From NCBI RefSeq assembly GCF_005080685.1, contig NZ_CP039371.1, positions 1,302,001 through 1,366,000 of the forward strand: a stretch of DNA of 64,000 bases, in the 5' to 3' direction. Under the pieces are notes generated by a model. It saw only the letters and a list, made by a program, of their open reading frames with translations, made no database searches and had not been told where the DNA came from. Below, in pieces: positions 15,559-26,451 of the stretch; within the stretch, counting starts at the first letter, position 1; every line of letters starts with the position of its first letter. The position numbers were made by a program, and so were the translations under genes. Source of the DNA: Pseudomonas putida (GTDB taxonomy: Bacteria > Pseudomonadota > Gammaproteobacteria > Pseudomonadales > Pseudomonadaceae).

Positions 15559-17598
15559 TTACTTGATACGTTGACCTGGCTTGGCGCCGCTGTCGGGGCT
15601 CAGGAGGTAGATCTCTTCACCGCCAGGACCGGCCGCCATGACCATGCCCTCGGAAATGCCAAAGCGCATTTTGCGCGGCTTGAGGTTGGCAACCATCATG
15701 GTCAGGCGGCCTTCCAGCTTGGAAGGGTCCGGGTACGCCGACTTGATGCCGGAGAACACGTTGCGGCGTTCGTCACCGATGTCCAGCGTCAGTTGCAGCA
15801 GCTTGTCCGCACCGGCAACGGCCTCGGCCTTGACGATCAGCGCTACGCGCAGGTCGACGGCAGCAAAGGTGTCGAATTCGATCTCGGCCGACAGCGGATC
15901 CTTGGCCAGCTCGCCGTTACCTGCCGGGACTGCGCTTTGGGTGGCAGCCAGGTCTTCCTTGCTGGCGGTGACCATCGCCTCGACCTTGGCCGGATCGATG
16001 CGGCTCATGAGCGGCTTGAAGGCGTTCAGCTGGTGGTTTTCTAGGCGCGCCAGGTGATCGGTCCAGGTCAGCGGCGCGACATTGAGGAACGCCTCGGCGT
16101 CGGCGGCCAGTACCGGCAGCACCGGTTTGAGGAAGATCACCAGCTGGCGGAACAGGTTGATACCCTGGGCGCAGATCGCCTGGACCTCGGCCTGCTTGCC
16201 TTCCTGCTTGGCCAGCGACCATGGCGCCTTGTCGGCGATCCAGGCGTTGGCGCGGTCGGCCAGTGCCATGATCTCGCGCATGGCACGGGCGAAGTCGCGG
16301 CCCTCGTAGGCCTCGGCGATGGACGGCGCGGCGGCCAGGAATGCCTCGGTCAGCTCGGGGGCGGCGTCGCCTGCCACCAGCACGCCGTCATTGCCCTTGT
16401 GGACGAAGCCGGCGCAGCGGCTGGCGATGTTGACGACCTTGCCGACCAGGTCTGAGTTGACCTTCTGCACGAAGTCCTCGAGGTTCAGGTCGAGGTCGTC
16501 GACGCCGCGGCCCAGTTTGGCGGCGTAGTAGTAGCGCAGGTATTCGGGCTGCAGGTGGTCCAGGTAGGTGCGGGCCTTGATGAAGGTGCCGCGCGACTTG
16601 GACATCTTGGCGCCGTTGACGGTCAGGTAGCCATGCACGTTGATGCCGGTCGGCTTGCGGTAGCCTGCGCCTTCGAGCATGGCTGGCCAGAACAGGGCGT
16701 GGAAGTTGACGATGTCCTTGCCGATGAAGTGGTACAGCTCGGCCTTGGAGTCGGCATTCCAGAAGGCGTCGAAGTCCAGTTCCGGGCGGCGCGCACAGAG
16801 GTTCTTGAAGCTGGCCATGTAGCCGATCGGCGCATCCAGCCAGACGTAGAAGAACTTGCCAGGCTCGCCGGGGATCTCGAAGCCGAAGTACGGCGCATCA
16901 CGGGAGATGTCCCATTCCTGCAGGCCGGAGTCGAGCCATTCGGCCAACTTGTTGGCCACGGCGTCCTGCAAGGTGCCGCTGCGGGTCCACTGCTGCAGCA
17001 TGGCCTGGAAGTCTGGCAGCTTGAAGAAGAAGTGCTGGGAATCACGCAGCACCGGGGTGGCGCCGGAAATCGCCGACTTGGGGTTTTTCAGCTCGGTGGG
17101 TGCATAGGTCGCGCCGCACTTCTCGCAGTTGTCGCCGTACTGGTCTTCGGCCGCGCACTTGGGGCAGGTGCCCTTGATGAAACGGTCGGCCAGGAACATG
17201 CCTTTTTCCGGGTCGTAGTACTGGGTGACCGAACGGGTGGCGATGTACCCGGCATCTTTCAGGCGGGTGTAGATGAGGTTGGACAGCTCGCGGTTTTCTT
17301 CGCAGTGGGTCGAGTGGAAGTTGTCGAAGTCGACCAGGAAGTCGGCGAAGTCGCCGCTGTGTTCGGCCTGGACATTGGCGATCAGCTGCTCGGGGGTGAT
17401 GCCTTCCTTTTCCGCGCGCAGCATGATGGCCGAGCCGTGGGCGTCGTCGGCGCAGACGTAGATGCACTGGTTGCCGCGCAGTTTCTGGAAGCGCACCCAC
17501 ATGTCCGTCTGGATGTACTCGAGCATATGGCCAAGGTGGATGGATCCATTGGCATAGGGCAGGGCGCTGGTGACGAGAATCTGACGTGGCTCGGACAT
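15559..17598 (-). CDS. metG: Methionyl-tRNA synthetase
   Basis: 679 residues, charging tRNA-Met. Class I signatures are present: the HIGH-type motif in [10 protein letters not shown] near the N-terminus, and KMSKS in [12 protein letters not shown] zinc knuckle ([17 protein letters not shown]) is inserted near residue 146. The C-terminal 100 residues form the EMAPII-like tRNA-binding domain that makes the enzyme a dimer. I chose ATG 17598 ([18 protein letters not shown]); the longer open frame upstream reads into the apbC promoter region and resembles nothing. It is divergent from apbC, sharing a 160-base intergenic region. Confidence 0.97.
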   Translation of the reverse strand: MSEPRQILVTSALPYANGSIHLGHMLEYIQTDMWVRFQKLRGNQCIYVCADDAHGSAIMLRAEKEGITPEQLIANVQAEHSGDFADFLVDFDNFHSTHCEENRELSNLIYTRLKDAGYIATRSVTQYYDPEKGMFLADRFIKGTCPKCAAEDQYGDNCEKCGATYAPTELKNPKSAISGATPVLRDSQHFFFKLPDFQAMLQQWTRSGTLQDAVANKLAEWLDSGLQEWDISRDAPYFGFEIPGEPGKFFYVWLDAPIGYMASFKNLCARRPELDFDAFWNADSKAELYHFIGKDIVNFHALFWPAMLEGAGYRKPTGINVHGYLTVNGAKMSKSRGTFIKARTYLDHLQPEYLRYYYAAKLGRGVDDLDLNLEDFVQKVNSDLVGKVVNIASRCAGFVHKGNDGVLVAGDAAPELTEAFLAAAPSIAEAYEGRDFARAMREIMALADRANAWIADKAPWSLAKQEGKQAEVQAICAQGINLFRQLVIFLKPVLPVLAADAEAFLNVAPLTWTDHLARLENHQLNAFKPLMSRIDPAKVEAMVTASKEDLAATQSAVPAGNGELAKDPLSAEIEFDTFAAVDLRVALIVKAEAVAGADKLLQLTLDIGDERRNVFSGIKSAYPDPSKLEGRLTMMVANLKPRKMRFGISEGMVMAAGPGGEEIYLLSPDSGAKPGQRIK

Positions 17599-17758
17599 GG
17601 TGGCTCGGCTACTTATCTGGCGACGGGGTAAAAAATTAGGTTGATCGGCCACTATAAAGGGCTGGCGAAGATATTTCACCCCAAGGACGCATCTGCTGAC
17701 GATTGACGGGTTAGGATAGGCGCCTGATTCACTAAATCGTTTGCCAATGGGAGTCTCC

Positions 17759-18853
17759 ATGAGTGCCGTCACCCGTGCCGCCGTCGAAGGTGTGCTTCGC
17801 CAGTACACCGATCCCTACCTGAACCAGGACCCGGTCAGCGCCGGGTGCGTGCGCGCCATCGACATCCAGGGTGGGCAGGTCGCGGTCCAGTTGCAGCTGG
17901 GCTATGCCGCCGGCCTGTTCAAGGGCGGCTGGGCGCAGGTACTGCGTACCGCCATCGAGAATCTCGACGGCGTCAGTAGCGCCGAGGTGTCGATCGACTG
18001 CGTGATCGCCGCGCACAAGGCCCAGGCCCAGGTGCCGGCGCTGGCCAACGTGAAGAACATCGTCGCGGTCGCCTCGGGCAAGGGCGGCGTCGGCAAGTCC
18101 ACCACCGCGGCCAACCTGGCCCTGGCGCTGGCTCGCGAAGGCGCTCGCGTGGGTATCCTCGATGCCGACATCTACGGCCCCAGCCAGGGTGTGATGTTCG
18201 GCATTCCCGAGGGGACGCGGCCGCAGGTACGCGAACAGAAGTGGTTCGTGCCGATCAAGGCCCATGGCGTGGAAGTCATGTCGATGGCGTTTCTCACCGA
18301 TGACAACACACCGATGGTCTGGCGCGGTCCGATGGTCTCGGGTGCGCTGCTGCAGTTGGTGACCCAGACCGCCTGGGACGACCTGGATTACCTGGTGATC
18401 GACATGCCGCCGGGTACTGGCGATATCCAGCTGACCCTCGCGCAGAAGGTCCCGGTGGCCGGTTCGGTGATCGTCACCACCCCGCAGGACCTGGCATTGC
18501 TGGACGCCAAGAAGGGCGTGGAAATGTTCCGCAAGGTCAATATCCCGGTGCTGGGCGTGGTGGAGAACATGGCCGTGCACATCTGCTCGAACTGCGGCCA
18601 TGCCGAGCACCTGTTCGGCGAAGGCGGTGGCGAGAAGCTGGCGGCCCAGTATGGCGTCGAGCTGCTGGCCTCGCTGCCATTGTCGATGCTGATCCGCGAG
18701 CAGGCCGACAGCGGCAAGCCCACGGCCATCGCCGAGCCGCAGAGCCAGATCGCCATGGTCTACCAGGAGCTGGCACGTCAGGTCGGTGCGCGGATCGTCC
18801 TGCAGGAGGCGGCGGCGCCAGCGATGCCGAGCATCACCATCAGCGAGGACTGA
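17759..18853 (+). CDS. apbC: Fe-S cluster carrier ATPase ApbC/Mrp
   Basis: 364-residue P-loop ATPase that carries and transfers [4Fe-4S] clusters to apoproteins. An N-terminal MIP18-like domain spans about residues 1-85. The deviant Walker [10 protein letters not shown] is near residue 107, and the cluster-binding CSNC motif is near residue 278. I chose ATG 17759 with a GGGAG just upstream. The back-to-back arrangement with metG is conserved in many gamma-proteobacteria. A shared terminator separates it from the cold-shock gene. Confidence 0.95.
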   Translation: MSAVTRAAVEGVLRQYTDPYLNQDPVSAGCVRAIDIQGGQVAVQLQLGYAAGLFKGGWAQVLRTAIENLDGVSSAEVSIDCVIAAHKAQAQVPALANVKNIVAVASGKGGVGKSTTAANLALALAREGARVGILDADIYGPSQGVMFGIPEGTRPQVREQKWFVPIKAHGVEVMSMAFLTDDNTPMVWRGPMVSGALLQLVTQTAWDDLDYLVIDMPPGTGDIQLTLAQKVPVAGSVIVTTPQDLALLDAKKGVEMFRKVNIPVLGVVENMAVHICSNCGHAEHLFGEGGGEKLAAQYGVELLASLPLSMLIREQADSGKPTAIAEPQSQIAMVYQELARQVGARIVLQEAAAPAMPSITISED

Positions 18854-18911
18854 TTCATCGAGGTGGTCGCCGGCTTGCTGGCGATCATCTCCACGCAATT
18901 TTCGATCGGCA

Positions 18912-18941
18912 TAAAAAAACCCGCCAGAAGGCGGGTTTTTT
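18912..18941. terminator. Bidirectional terminator between apbC and the cold-shock gene
   Basis: A seven-A run, ACCCGCC-AGAA-GGCGGGT, then a T run (18913-18941). It works for both convergent genes. A single degenerate REP-like sequence (CGCCGGCTTGCTGGCG) lies just before it, near 18868-18883. Confidence 0.9.
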
Positions 18942-18964
18942 GAAAGCGAGGAAGCGAGATCGAC

Positions 18965-19174
18965 TTAGGCGATCTGAACTTCTTCAGCCTGCATGCCTTT
19001 CTGGCCGCGGGTAGCGACGAAAGTAACAGCCTGGCCTTCTTTCAGGGTTTTGAAGCCGTCAGCTTGGATGGCTTTGAAGTGCACGAACAGGTCGTCGCCC
19101 GACTGAGGGGTGATGAAGCCGTAGCCTTTTTCATCGTTGAACCACTTAACAACACCGTTTTGACGGTTGGACAT
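18965..19174 (-). CDS. CspA-family cold-shock protein
   Basis: 69-residue single cold-shock domain protein that binds single-stranded RNA and DNA. RNP1 (KGYGFITP) and RNP2 (DLFVHF) motifs are both intact. I chose ATG 19174, with an AGGAG ribosome site about ten bases upstream; the longer frame adds unrelated residues. The 324 bases between it and dcd probably hold a structured cold-shock leader. Which paralogue it is (CspA, CapB, CspD) cannot be told from this alone. Confidence 0.93.
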   Translation of the reverse strand: MSNRQNGVVKWFNDEKGYGFITPQSGDDLFVHFKAIQADGFKTLKEGQAVTFVATRGQKGMQAEEVQIA

Positions 19175-19498
19175 TTTTCTGTCTCCTTGGACAATTTGAT
19201 AACGGTCAGGAAAAACCCTGCCCGGGACTGAGCGCAAAGAGAGCAGAAAATTCAGCGATGGGCCGATCAGGATCGTGCATCAAACTAGAGATTCTCGGTG
19301 TCACGTGCAGCACAGTGGCGTCACCTTAACCCACTTTCCGCGACCTGCCAATGCCCAGAAGGCGCTTTACCGTAATTCGGATCGACGGCCGCTGCAGGCC
19401 CGTCCCGCGCGGGATGCGGCATGGAACTTTAACCTGGGCGCCGGGACCGGTAAGATGCGCCTTGGTTTTTTCTCCGCAACTCTTCAGGACTCCCCGCC
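19175..19498. other. Intergenic region between the cold-shock gene and dcd
   Basis: 324 bases between divergent genes. It should contain the cold-shock gene's leader and promoter, and that of dcd. I see no conserved cold box I can defend, no gene and no strong hairpin. Confidence 0.5.
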
Positions 19499-20065
19499 AT
19501 GAGCATCAAATCGGACAAGTGGATTCGCCGCATGGCGCAGGAACACGGCATGATCGAACCGTTCGTCGAGCGCCAGGTGCGCGGCGAGCACGACAGCCGA
19601 GTCATCTCCTTCGGCGTCTCCAGCTATGGCTACGACGTGCGCTGCGCCGACGAATTCAAGGTCTTCACCAACATCAATTCGGCCACTGTCGACCCGAAGA
19701 ACTTCGACGCCGGCAGCTTCGTCGATGTCAAGAGCGACGTCTGCATCATCCCGCCGAACTCCTTCGCCCTGGCGCGCACCGTCGAGTACTTCCGCATTCC
19801 GCGCAACGTCCTGACCATCTGCCTGGGCAAGAGCACCTACGCGCGCTGCGGCATCATCGTCAACGTCACGCCACTCGAGCCGGAGTGGGAAGGCCACGTG
19901 ACCCTGGAGTTCTCCAATACCACCACGCTGCCGGCGAAGATCTACGCCAACGAAGGCGTGGCGCAGATGCTCTTCCTCGAGTCCGATGAAGAATGCGAAG
20001 TGTCCTACAAGGACCGTGGCGGTAAGTACCAGGGCCAGCGCGGCGTCACCCTGCCGCGCACCTGA
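19499..20065 (+). CDS. dcd: dCTP deaminase
   Basis: 188 residues; deaminates dCTP to dUTP, the main route to dTMP. The catalytic Glu lies in [16 protein letters not shown], and the substrate-binding [10 protein letters not shown] and GGKYQGQRG motifs are present. The single-function enzyme is indicated by length and lack of a dUTPase-type loop. The sequence is followed by a GC-rich hairpin (about 20074-20098) with no T run. Confidence 0.96.
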   Translation: MSIKSDKWIRRMAQEHGMIEPFVERQVRGEHDSRVISFGVSSYGYDVRCADEFKVFTNINSATVDPKNFDAGSFVDVKSDVCIIPPNSFALARTVEYFRIPRNVLTICLGKSTYARCGIIVNVTPLEPEWEGHVTLEFSNTTTLPAKIYANEGVAQMLFLESDEECEVSYKDRGGKYQGQRGVTLPRT

Positions 20066-20164
20066 GCCGACGAGCGCGGGGAATTCCTTCCCGCGTTGGC
20101 ACTCCAACGTTCTGAACAGTGCCGCATGCGCATGACGCGCATCGGCCCCTGTCAGGAGTCGCCA

Positions 20165-20392
20165 ATGAAACTAGATCCCGCAATCAGTGCGAAGCTGGCT
20201 GTTCTGCAGCCCAACCAGGTCGGCCTGCTGGCCTGGACCTTGCTGGCGCATCCGCTGCCGATGCACGCAGGCGGTATTCCGGGACAACCCGATCCCGACC
20301 CTTCGCCGGCCCCCCAGCCGGGTGATGACCCACCCATGGAACCCGGCGAGCCAACCTTGCCCGACGATCCACCGCCTGCCCCGGTCGCCTGA
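20165..20392 (+). CDS. Small proline-rich protein of unknown function
   Basis: 75 residues. The first 35 are of normal composition (MKLDPAISAKLAVLQPNQVG then LLAWTLLAHPLP); the last 40 are almost wholly Pro, Asp, Gly and Glu (PDPDPSPAPQPGDDPP and similar). An AGGAG at 20155-20159 with correct spacing supports translation. Its stop is directly next to the stop of pdeM on the other strand. Such short proteins follow dcd in related Pseudomonas, I believe, but I know no function. Confidence 0.65.
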   Translation: MKLDPAISAKLAVLQPNQVGLLAWTLLAHPLPMHAGGIPGQPDPDPSPAPQPGDDPPMEPGEPTLPDDPPPAPVA

Positions 20393-21049
20393 TCAGCCCT
20401 GCAGCGCCCAGACCTGATCCGCCCCTGCCAGGAACACCCGGTTGCCTGGCAGCGGGTCGACTCTCCAACCACCGGTGAACTCGCCAAAGGCCGGCAGCAG
20501 GCTGACCCGTGCATCGATCACGAAGCATGGTAGCCGCAGCCGCTGTCGACCGCGCCCGCGTAGCATGAACACGGGGTGCACGTGCCCGGCCAGTACGGCA
20601 TGTGTCGGGTGCGGTTCGGGTTCGTGGCACAGGGCGAACGGCCCGACCAGCCAGGGCTCGTTGACCATTTCGATACGCAGGTCGGCTGGAGGGTCTCCTG
20701 CATGGCGGTCATGGTTGCCGCGTATGAGCACGATGTGCAGGTCGGCATGCTGCGCCCGCCAGGTCCGCAAGCGGGTCAGGGTGGCGGGGGCGTGGGCATG
20801 GCGGGCGTGGAGGAAGTCGCCGAGCACGATTAATTGCTCGCATTCGAACGCGGCCAGCAAGGCATCCAGGCGCGTCAATGTCGCCGTGGTGGTGCCCCTG
20901 GGCACCGGTTGGTGCAGCGCGCGGTAGCTCGCGGCCTTGCCGATATGCACGTCGGCCACCAGCAAGGTTCTGCGTGCTGGCCAGTAGAGGGCCTTGTCCG
21001 GCAGCAGCCAGAGCGTCTGGCCACAGTGCTCGATCGCCAGGTAGTTCAT
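20393..21049 (-). CDS. pdeM: Ligase-associated DNA repair phosphoesterase PdeM
   Basis: 218-residue calcineurin-like metallophosphoesterase. Metal-binding motifs are DVHIGK (near residue 33), [15 protein letters not shown] and GHVHP. It belongs to the group that co-occurs with ATP-dependent DNA ligase, an Lhr-type helicase and an MBL exonuclease, all of which are in this cluster. Its ATG overlaps the helicase stop by four bases, so it is the last gene of the operon. The biochemical role in repair is inferred from that association. Confidence 0.88.
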   Translation of the reverse strand: MNYLAIEHCGQTLWLLPDKALYWPARRTLLVADVHIGKAASYRALHQPVPRGTTTATLTRLDALLAAFECEQLIVLGDFLHARHAHAPATLTRLRTWRAQHADLHIVLIRGNHDRHAGDPPADLRIEMVNEPWLVGPFALCHEPEPHPTHAVLAGHVHPVFMLRGRGRQRLRLPCFVIDARVSLLPAFGEFTGGWRVDPLPGNRVFLAGADQVWALQG

Positions 21050-23490
21050 CCCGCCACTTTCTCCAGATCCGCGACCATGCGCGCAATGCGGTCCGCCAGT
21101 TTCTCGGTGCTCAGGGTTTCGCGCATGCCTTCGACCAGCAAGGTGAAGGCCAAGGGGCCTGGGCGTGACAGGGGGCGCAGGTCCAGGTGTAACGCGCTCA
21201 TTTTCAGCAAATGGCGCTGCAGCCGCTCGATCTCCAACTCCTCGCGCAGCACCTCGTCCCGCGCCTGGCCGAGCAGCAGGTTGTCGGCATCGTGCTTGCG
21301 AAAGACTTCGTAGAACAATCCGCTGGAAGCCTGTATCTGCCGGGTGCTCTTCTGTGCAGCGGGATAGCCGCCGAACACCAGGCCGGAAATCTGCGCGATC
21401 TCGCGAAAGCGCCGCAGGGCCATCTCACCGGCATTGAGGCTGGCCAGCACGTCCTCCAGCAGTCGCTCGGTCGACAGGGCGTCGGCAAGGTAGCGGGCCC
21501 AGTCGACTTCGCTGGGGCTGAGCAGTTCGAAGCCATAGTCGCTGACGGCGATCGACACCGACAACGGCTGCACCCGGCTGACCCGCCAGGCGATCAGGTT
21601 GGCCAGGCCCAGGTTGGCCATGCGCCCGGCGAACGGGTAGAGGAACAGGTGCGATCCCTGGCGCGTTGTCAGGGTCTCGGCCAACAGCGTCCGTTGCGTG
21701 GGTAGCGCCGACCATTGCGCCTGCAGCGCCAGCAGAGGCCGTACGGCACGCAGCTCGGGGTTTTCGTAGCGTCCCTGGGCGGCGGCATCGAGTTGCGCCA
21801 CCAGGGCATCGGCCAGTTCGCTGGAGAGCGGCATGCGCCCGCCGTTCCAGCGCGCTACCGCCGCCTTGCGCGAGGTGCTGCGGCGCACGTAGGCGGTCAT
21901 GTTTTCCACCCGCACCAACTCCAGCACCCGGCCGGCGAACAACAGGGTGTCGCCTGGACGCAGACGGGCGATGAACGCTTCCTCGACACTACCCAGGTGC
22001 TTGCCGCCACCGCCCTTGCTCCAGTACTTGAGCTGCAGGCTGGCGTCGCTGACGATGGTGCCGATGCCCATCCGGTGGCGCCGCGCCAGGCGCTCGTTGG
22101 CCACCCGCCAGATGCCGTCGGGGTGGGCCTCGACCCGCTGGTAGTCGGGGTAGGCGCTGAGCGAGTTGCCGCCATGGCGGACGAAGTCCAGCGCCCATTG
22201 CCACTGGCTGTCGCGCAGCTCGCGAAAGGCCCAGGTGCTGCGTACCTCGCGCAGCAGTTCGGCCGGGCGGAAACCACTGCCCAAAGCCATGCTCACCAAG
22301 TGTTGCACCAGCACGTCCATGCTCAGCCGTGGTGAGCGGCGCGCCTCGATGTGGCCGGCAGCCACGGCGCTGCGCGCAGCGGCCGCCTCGACCAGTTCCA
22401 GGCTGTGGGTCGGCACCAGAGTGATTCGCGAAGGCCTTCCAGGCGCATGGCCCGAGCGGCCGGCGCGTTGCATCAGCCGGGCAATACCCTTGGCCGAGCC
22501 GATCTGCAGGACGCGCTCCACGGGCAGGAAGTCCACCCCGAGATCGAGGCTGGAGGTGCACACCACTGCCTTCAGCGTGCCCTGCTTGAGGCTGCGTTCG
22601 ACCCAGTCGCGGGTGTCGCGGGCCAGCGAGGCATGGTGCAAGGCGATCAGGCCGGCCCAGTCGGGCCGGGTATCGAGCAGGGCCTGGTACCAGAGTTCGG
22701 CCTGGGCGCGGGTATTGGTGAAGACCAGTGTGCTGGCGCTGGTGTCGATTTCGGCGGCGACCTGGGCGAGCATCTTCAGGCCCATGTGCCCGGCCCAGGG
22801 AAAGCGCTCTATGGCGCTTGGCAGCAAGGTGTCGACCAGCAGGCGCTTGTCCTGGCGACCTTGCACCAGCAGCCCGCCAGCCGGCACCAGGACTTCGAGC
22901 GCGTGCTGCAGATTGCCCAGGGTAGCCGACAACCCCCAGACCACCAGTCCCGGGTGCCAGCGGCGCAGACGCGCCAGGGCCAGTTGCAACTGCACGCCGC
23001 GCTTGTTGCCCAGCAGCTCGTGCCACTCGTCCACCACCACCAGGCGCAGGCTGGCGAAGTCTTCGCCGGCCTGCGCGCGGGTCATCAGCAAGGTCAGGCT
23101 TTCCGGTGTGGTGATCAGGGCACTGGGCAGGCGTCGGGCCTGGCGTGCGCGTTCGGCACTGCCGGTGTCGCCACTGCGTACGCCCACGCGCCAGTCGAGC
23201 CCAAGCTCATCCAGCGGAGCCTGCAGCGCACGGGCGGTATCGGCGGCCAAGGCGCGCATCGGGGTGATCCACAGCACTTGCAACGGTGCCGGCAGGCGCC
23301 CAGCCGGTTGCCTGGCGAAGGCGCGCAGCGCGGCGAGCCAGACGGCGTAGGTCTTGCCGGCGCCGGTGCTGGCGTGCAGCAGGCCCGACTCGCCGCGCTC
23401 AACCGCCGCCCAGACCCGCCGCTGGAAGGCGAAGGGCGTCCAGTCGCGGGAGGCGAACCAGGCATTGGCGAGGTCGGAAGAGGCGGGCAT
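21046..23490 (-). CDS. Ligase-associated DEXH-box DNA helicase (Lhr-core type)
   Basis: 814-residue superfamily 2 helicase. The Walker A is HASTGAGKT near residue 43, and box II is DEWHELLG near residue 152. Later motifs ([16 protein letters not shown]) complete the RecA-like pair, followed by winged-helix and Lhr-C domains. It has the length of the ligase-associated Lhr-C1 group, shorter than the 1500-residue Lhr. Overlaps pdeM at its end. The gap of 67 bases to the next upstream gene suggests cotranscription. Confidence 0.9.
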   Translation of the reverse strand: MPASSDLANAWFASRDWTPFAFQRRVWAAVERGESGLLHASTGAGKTYAVWLAALRAFARQPAGRLPAPLQVLWITPMRALAADTARALQAPLDELGLDWRVGVRSGDTGSAERARQARRLPSALITTPESLTLLMTRAQAGEDFASLRLVVVDEWHELLGNKRGVQLQLALARLRRWHPGLVVWGLSATLGNLQHALEVLVPAGGLLVQGRQDKRLLVDTLLPSAIERFPWAGHMGLKMLAQVAAEIDTSASTLVFTNTRAQAELWYQALLDTRPDWAGLIALHHASLARDTRDWVERSLKQGTLKAVVCTSSLDLGVDFLPVERVLQIGSAKGIARLMQRAGRSGHAPGRPSRITLVPTHSLELVEAAAARSAVAAGHIEARRSPRLSMDVLVQHLVSMALGSGFRPAELLREVRSTWAFRELRDSQWQWALDFVRHGGNSLSAYPDYQRVEAHPDGIWRVANERLARRHRMGIGTIVSDASLQLKYWSKGGGGKHLGSVEEAFIARLRPGDTLLFAGRVLELVRVENMTAYVRRSTSRKAAVARWNGGRMPLSSELADALVAQLDAAAQGRYENPELRAVRPLLALQAQWSALPTQRTLLAETLTTRQGSHLFLYPFAGRMANLGLANLIAWRVSRVQPLSVSIAVSDYGFELLSPSEVDWARYLADALSTERLLEDVLASLNAGEMALRRFREIAQISGLVFGGYPAAQKSTRQIQASSGLFYEVFRKHDADNLLLGQARDEVLREELEIERLQRHLLKMSALHLDLRPLSRPGPLAFTLLVEGMRETLSTEKLADRIARMVADLEKVAG

Positions 23491-23557
23491 CGGGCGCGGC
23501 GTCCTTGGCAGGGTGTGCTTCTACTGACCCCGCCTCGGGCGTGTTGGTTTTACCGGA

Positions 23558-24673
23558 TCAGTTGGCCAGCAGGTAGCCGCTGCGATACACCTCTTCGCCT
23601 GCGACGTGGGCGATGACCATGCCGGTCGTGGCCATGCGCCTGACGCTACGGGCGTACAGTAACCCGGCCTGGCTGTTCCGTACGGCGGTGACGCGGTCGT
23701 TGAGCGGGTCGATGACTTCGGCGATCAACTGGCCGGCTTCGAGAAATTGACCGGGCCGGGCGTGGTAGACCAGCAGGCCACCCAGCGGCGCCGCCACCGG
23801 CTCGACCGCAGCCAGCGGCGTCGCTGCCCGCGGCAGGGGCGGCATGGGCGCGGCGGGGCCTTCGATCACCCCGGCATGGGTGAGGAAGTCGATCAGGGCC
23901 TGGCAATCCTTGCCCGCCAGTTCGTGGCTGACATCGGCCTGACCGCGCAGCTCGACGGTGACCGAGAAGCTGCCGAGCGGTATCGGATAGCGCTTGCCGA
24001 AGCGTTGCTGCAGTTGCCACCAGACCAGGCTGAAGCATTCGTCGAACGACTGCCCGCCCGAATCGGTGGCCAGCAGGCTGGCCTGCGCACCGAGATAGCG
24101 AGCCAGCGGTTCGACCTGTGGCCATGCCTCGGGGGTGGTGTACAAGTGCTCGACGGCTTCGAAGTCGCAGTGCAGGTCTAGCACCATGTCGGCATCGCAG
24201 GCCAGGCGCTGCAAGGTCAGGCGCAGGGATTGCAGCGGCGTGCGCGCCGGATGGGCGTCCAGGCCGCGGCGCAGGTATTCACGGATCAGTGCGACGTTGT
24301 GAGCCGTATCCTGGGTCAGATGGCCCTCGATCTGGTCGCCGATGCTGTCGGACAGGTCGACGAAATTGCGGTTGAAGTTCTCGCCGCTCTGCAGTTCGAA
24401 TCGCCCCAGCGGTGCGTCCAGCAGTACCTGCTCCAAACCCACCGGGTTGGCCACCGGTACCAGGACGATCTCCTTGTGCAAGCGGCCTTGGCGGTCCAGC
24501 TCCACCAGCTTGCGCTTGAGGTGCCAGGCAACCAGCATGCCGGGCAGTTCGTCGGCGTGCAGCGAGGCCTGGATGTACACCTTGCCACCACCTCGGGGGC
24601 CGAAGTGGAAGCTGTGGAGCTGGCGAGTGATGCCGGGTACGGGGGAGAGGAGGTCGTGGGTCGAATGGTGCAT
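23558..24673 (-). CDS. M14-type succinylglutamate desuccinylase/aspartoacylase-family protein
   Basis: 371 residues of the zinc hydrolase family that includes AstE and aspartoacylase. Zinc ligands are the His and Glu of QASLHADELPG and the His of DLHCDFEAVEH; the catalytic Glu is probably in VTVELRGQ. The last 70 residues look like a biotinyl/lipoyl-type beta fold (LVYHARPGQFLEAGQLIAEV), typical of the M14 subgroup without known substrate. I chose ATG 24673 (MHHSTHDLLSPVPG). It sits between the ligase and the helicase of the repair cluster; whether it shares in that function is unknown. Confidence 0.82.
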   Translation of the reverse strand: MHHSTHDLLSPVPGITRQLHSFHFGPRGGGKVYIQASLHADELPGMLVAWHLKRKLVELDRQGRLHKEIVLVPVANPVGLEQVLLDAPLGRFELQSGENFNRNFVDLSDSIGDQIEGHLTQDTAHNVALIREYLRRGLDAHPARTPLQSLRLTLQRLACDADMVLDLHCDFEAVEHLYTTPEAWPQVEPLARYLGAQASLLATDSGGQSFDECFSLVWWQLQQRFGKRYPIPLGSFSVTVELRGQADVSHELAGKDCQALIDFLTHAGVIEGPAAPMPPLPRAATPLAAVEPVAAPLGGLLVYHARPGQFLEAGQLIAEVIDPLNDRVTAVRNSQAGLLYARSVRRMATTGMVIAHVAGEEVYRSGYLLAN

Positions 24674-24792
24674 GGTGGTCCTGGCTGCGTGGCGAAAACG
24701 GTCTGCGACACGGGTCGGCACAGAGATAGAAGCATAGTTTTGCCGATCGTGCTTTACCGCGTCGCCCATCGCCGACAAGCCGACGCGGTTGT

Positions 24793-26451
24793 TCAGGCCA
24801 GCAGCGCCTGCAAGGTCGCCAGGTCGTCGGCTTGATCCACCGGTTTGTCCAGGCGCCAGCGGAGCATGCGTGGAAAACGCACGGCAATCCCGCTCTTGTG
24901 GCGCTTGGACAGCGCGATGCCTTCGAAGCCCAACTCGAACACCAGCGTCGGGCTGACGCTGCGCACCGGGCCGAAGGTTTCCACCGTGGTCTTGCGGATG
25001 ATGGCGTCGACCTTGCGCATTTCTTCGTCGCTGAGCCCGGAATAGGCCTTGGCAAACGGCACCAGCTTACGCTCGGGGGTGCCGGCCGGTGCGTCCCACA
25101 CGGCAAAGGTGTAGTCGCTGTAGAGGCTGGCGCGTCGGCCATGGCCGCGCTGAGCGTAGATCAGCACCGCATCGACGCTGAACGGGTCGATCTTCCACTT
25201 CCACCACAGCCCCATGTCCTTGGTCCGGCCGACACCATAGAGCGCCTCGCGCTGTTTCAGCATCAGCCCTTCGACGCCCAGGCTGCGGGACTGTTCGCGT
25301 TGGCGGGCGAGATCGGTCCAGTCCGGGCCTGCGAGCAACGGTGACAACAGCAAGGGCGCCAGCGGATACGCCTGGACCAGGCGTTCCAGCTGACTGCGCC
25401 GCGCATGCTGTGGGCGATTGCGCCAATCCTCGCCCTGCCATTCGAGCAGGTCATAGGCCTGCAGCACCACGGGCGCGTCGGCCAGCAGCTTCTTGCCCAG
25501 GGTCTTGCGGCCCAGGCGTTGCTGGAGCAGGGCAAAGGGCTGCACGGCGGGTACGTCGGTAGCGTTGCCGGGCTTCCAGACCAGGATCTCGCCATCGAGC
25601 ACGACACCGTCCGGCAGGGCCTGGGCCAAGGCATGGAGTTCCGGGAAACGTTCTGTGACCAGTTCCTCGCCACGCGACCAGATCCACACCTGCCCGTCGC
25701 GTTTGACCACCTGGGCGCGAATGCCGTCCCACTTCCATTCGATCTGCCAGTCGCTGGGGGGACCGAGCAGGGTGTCGAACTGCTCGGTAGGGGCTTGCAG
25801 CGCATGGGCGAGGAAAAACGGATAGGGCTGGCCACCGCGCTGGCTGTGTTCGTCGGCACTCTCGGCGGCGATCAGTTTCAGGTAGCCCTCGGCACTGGGA
25901 CGGTGGCTGATGTCGGTATAACCCACCAAGCGCTGGGCGACCCGCTTGGCGTCCAGGCCAGCCAGTTGCGCGAGGGCGCGGGTGACCAGCAATTTCGACA
26001 CGCCCACGCGAAAACTGCCGGTGACCAGCTTCAGGCAGAGCATCAGGCTGGGCCGGTTCAGTTGTGCCCACAGCGACGGCAGGCGCTGCTGGATTTCTTG
26101 CGCAGGCAGGCCACGCAGCGGTAGCAGGTTGACCTCCACCCAATGCGCCAGCCCGTCGTCACTGGCGTGGGGGTGTTCCGGCAACAGCAGCGAGATGGTT
26201 TCGGCCAGGTCGCCCACCGCCTGGTAGCTTTCCTCGAACAACCAGTCCGGTAGCCCGGCGAGGGCGGTCGCCAGCTCGCGCAGCAGGCGGGTCGGCACCA
26301 GTTGCCGCGGGCGTCCGCCGGCCAGGAAGTACACCGCCCAGGCGGCGTCCTGGGGTGGGGCGCTGGCAAAATAATCGCGCAGCGCCTCCAGCTTGGCGTT
26401 GCTCGAGGTAGTCGCATCGAGGCGCAGGTAGAGGTCGGCGAAGGCCTTCAT
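24793..26451 (-). CDS. ATP-dependent DNA ligase, ligase-associated repair cluster
   Basis: 552 residues: an N-terminal DNA-binding domain (about 1-190), the adenylation domain with the nucleophilic lysine in EWKWDGIRAQ (near residue 218), and an OB-fold. Further nucleotidyltransferase motifs are DGEILVW, VEGLMLKQ and WWKWKIDP. The ATG at 26451 overlaps the exonuclease stop by four bases. The frame stays open upstream inside the exonuclease gene, but only as its shadow. This is a second ligase beside the NAD-dependent LigA, part of a repair set studied mainly in other bacteria. Confidence 0.92.
   Translation of the reverse strand: MKAFADLYLRLDATTSSNAKLEALRDYFASAPPQDAAWAVYFLAGGRPRQLVPTRLLRELATALAGLPDWLFEESYQAVGDLAETISLLLPEHPHASDDGLAHWVEVNLLPLRGLPAQEIQQRLPSLWAQLNRPSLMLCLKLVTGSFRVGVSKLLVTRALAQLAGLDAKRVAQRLVGYTDISHRPSAEGYLKLIAAESADEHSQRGGQPYPFFLAHALQAPTEQFDTLLGPPSDWQIEWKWDGIRAQVVKRDGQVWIWSRGEELVTERFPELHALAQALPDGVVLDGEILVWKPGNATDVPAVQPFALLQQRLGRKTLGKKLLADAPVVLQAYDLLEWQGEDWRNRPQHARRSQLERLVQAYPLAPLLLSPLLAGPDWTDLARQREQSRSLGVEGLMLKQREALYGVGRTKDMGLWWKWKIDPFSVDAVLIYAQRGHGRRASLYSDYTFAVWDAPAGTPERKLVPFAKAYSGLSDEEMRKVDAIIRKTTVETFGPVRSVSPTLVFELGFEGIALSKRHKSGIAVRFPRMLRWRLDKPVDQADDLATLQALLA

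Noticed and set aside
18861..18890. Single REP-like sequence near the apbC terminator as a separate repeat element
   Set aside because: Only one degenerate half is present with several mismatches; noted in the terminator entry but not strong enough alone.
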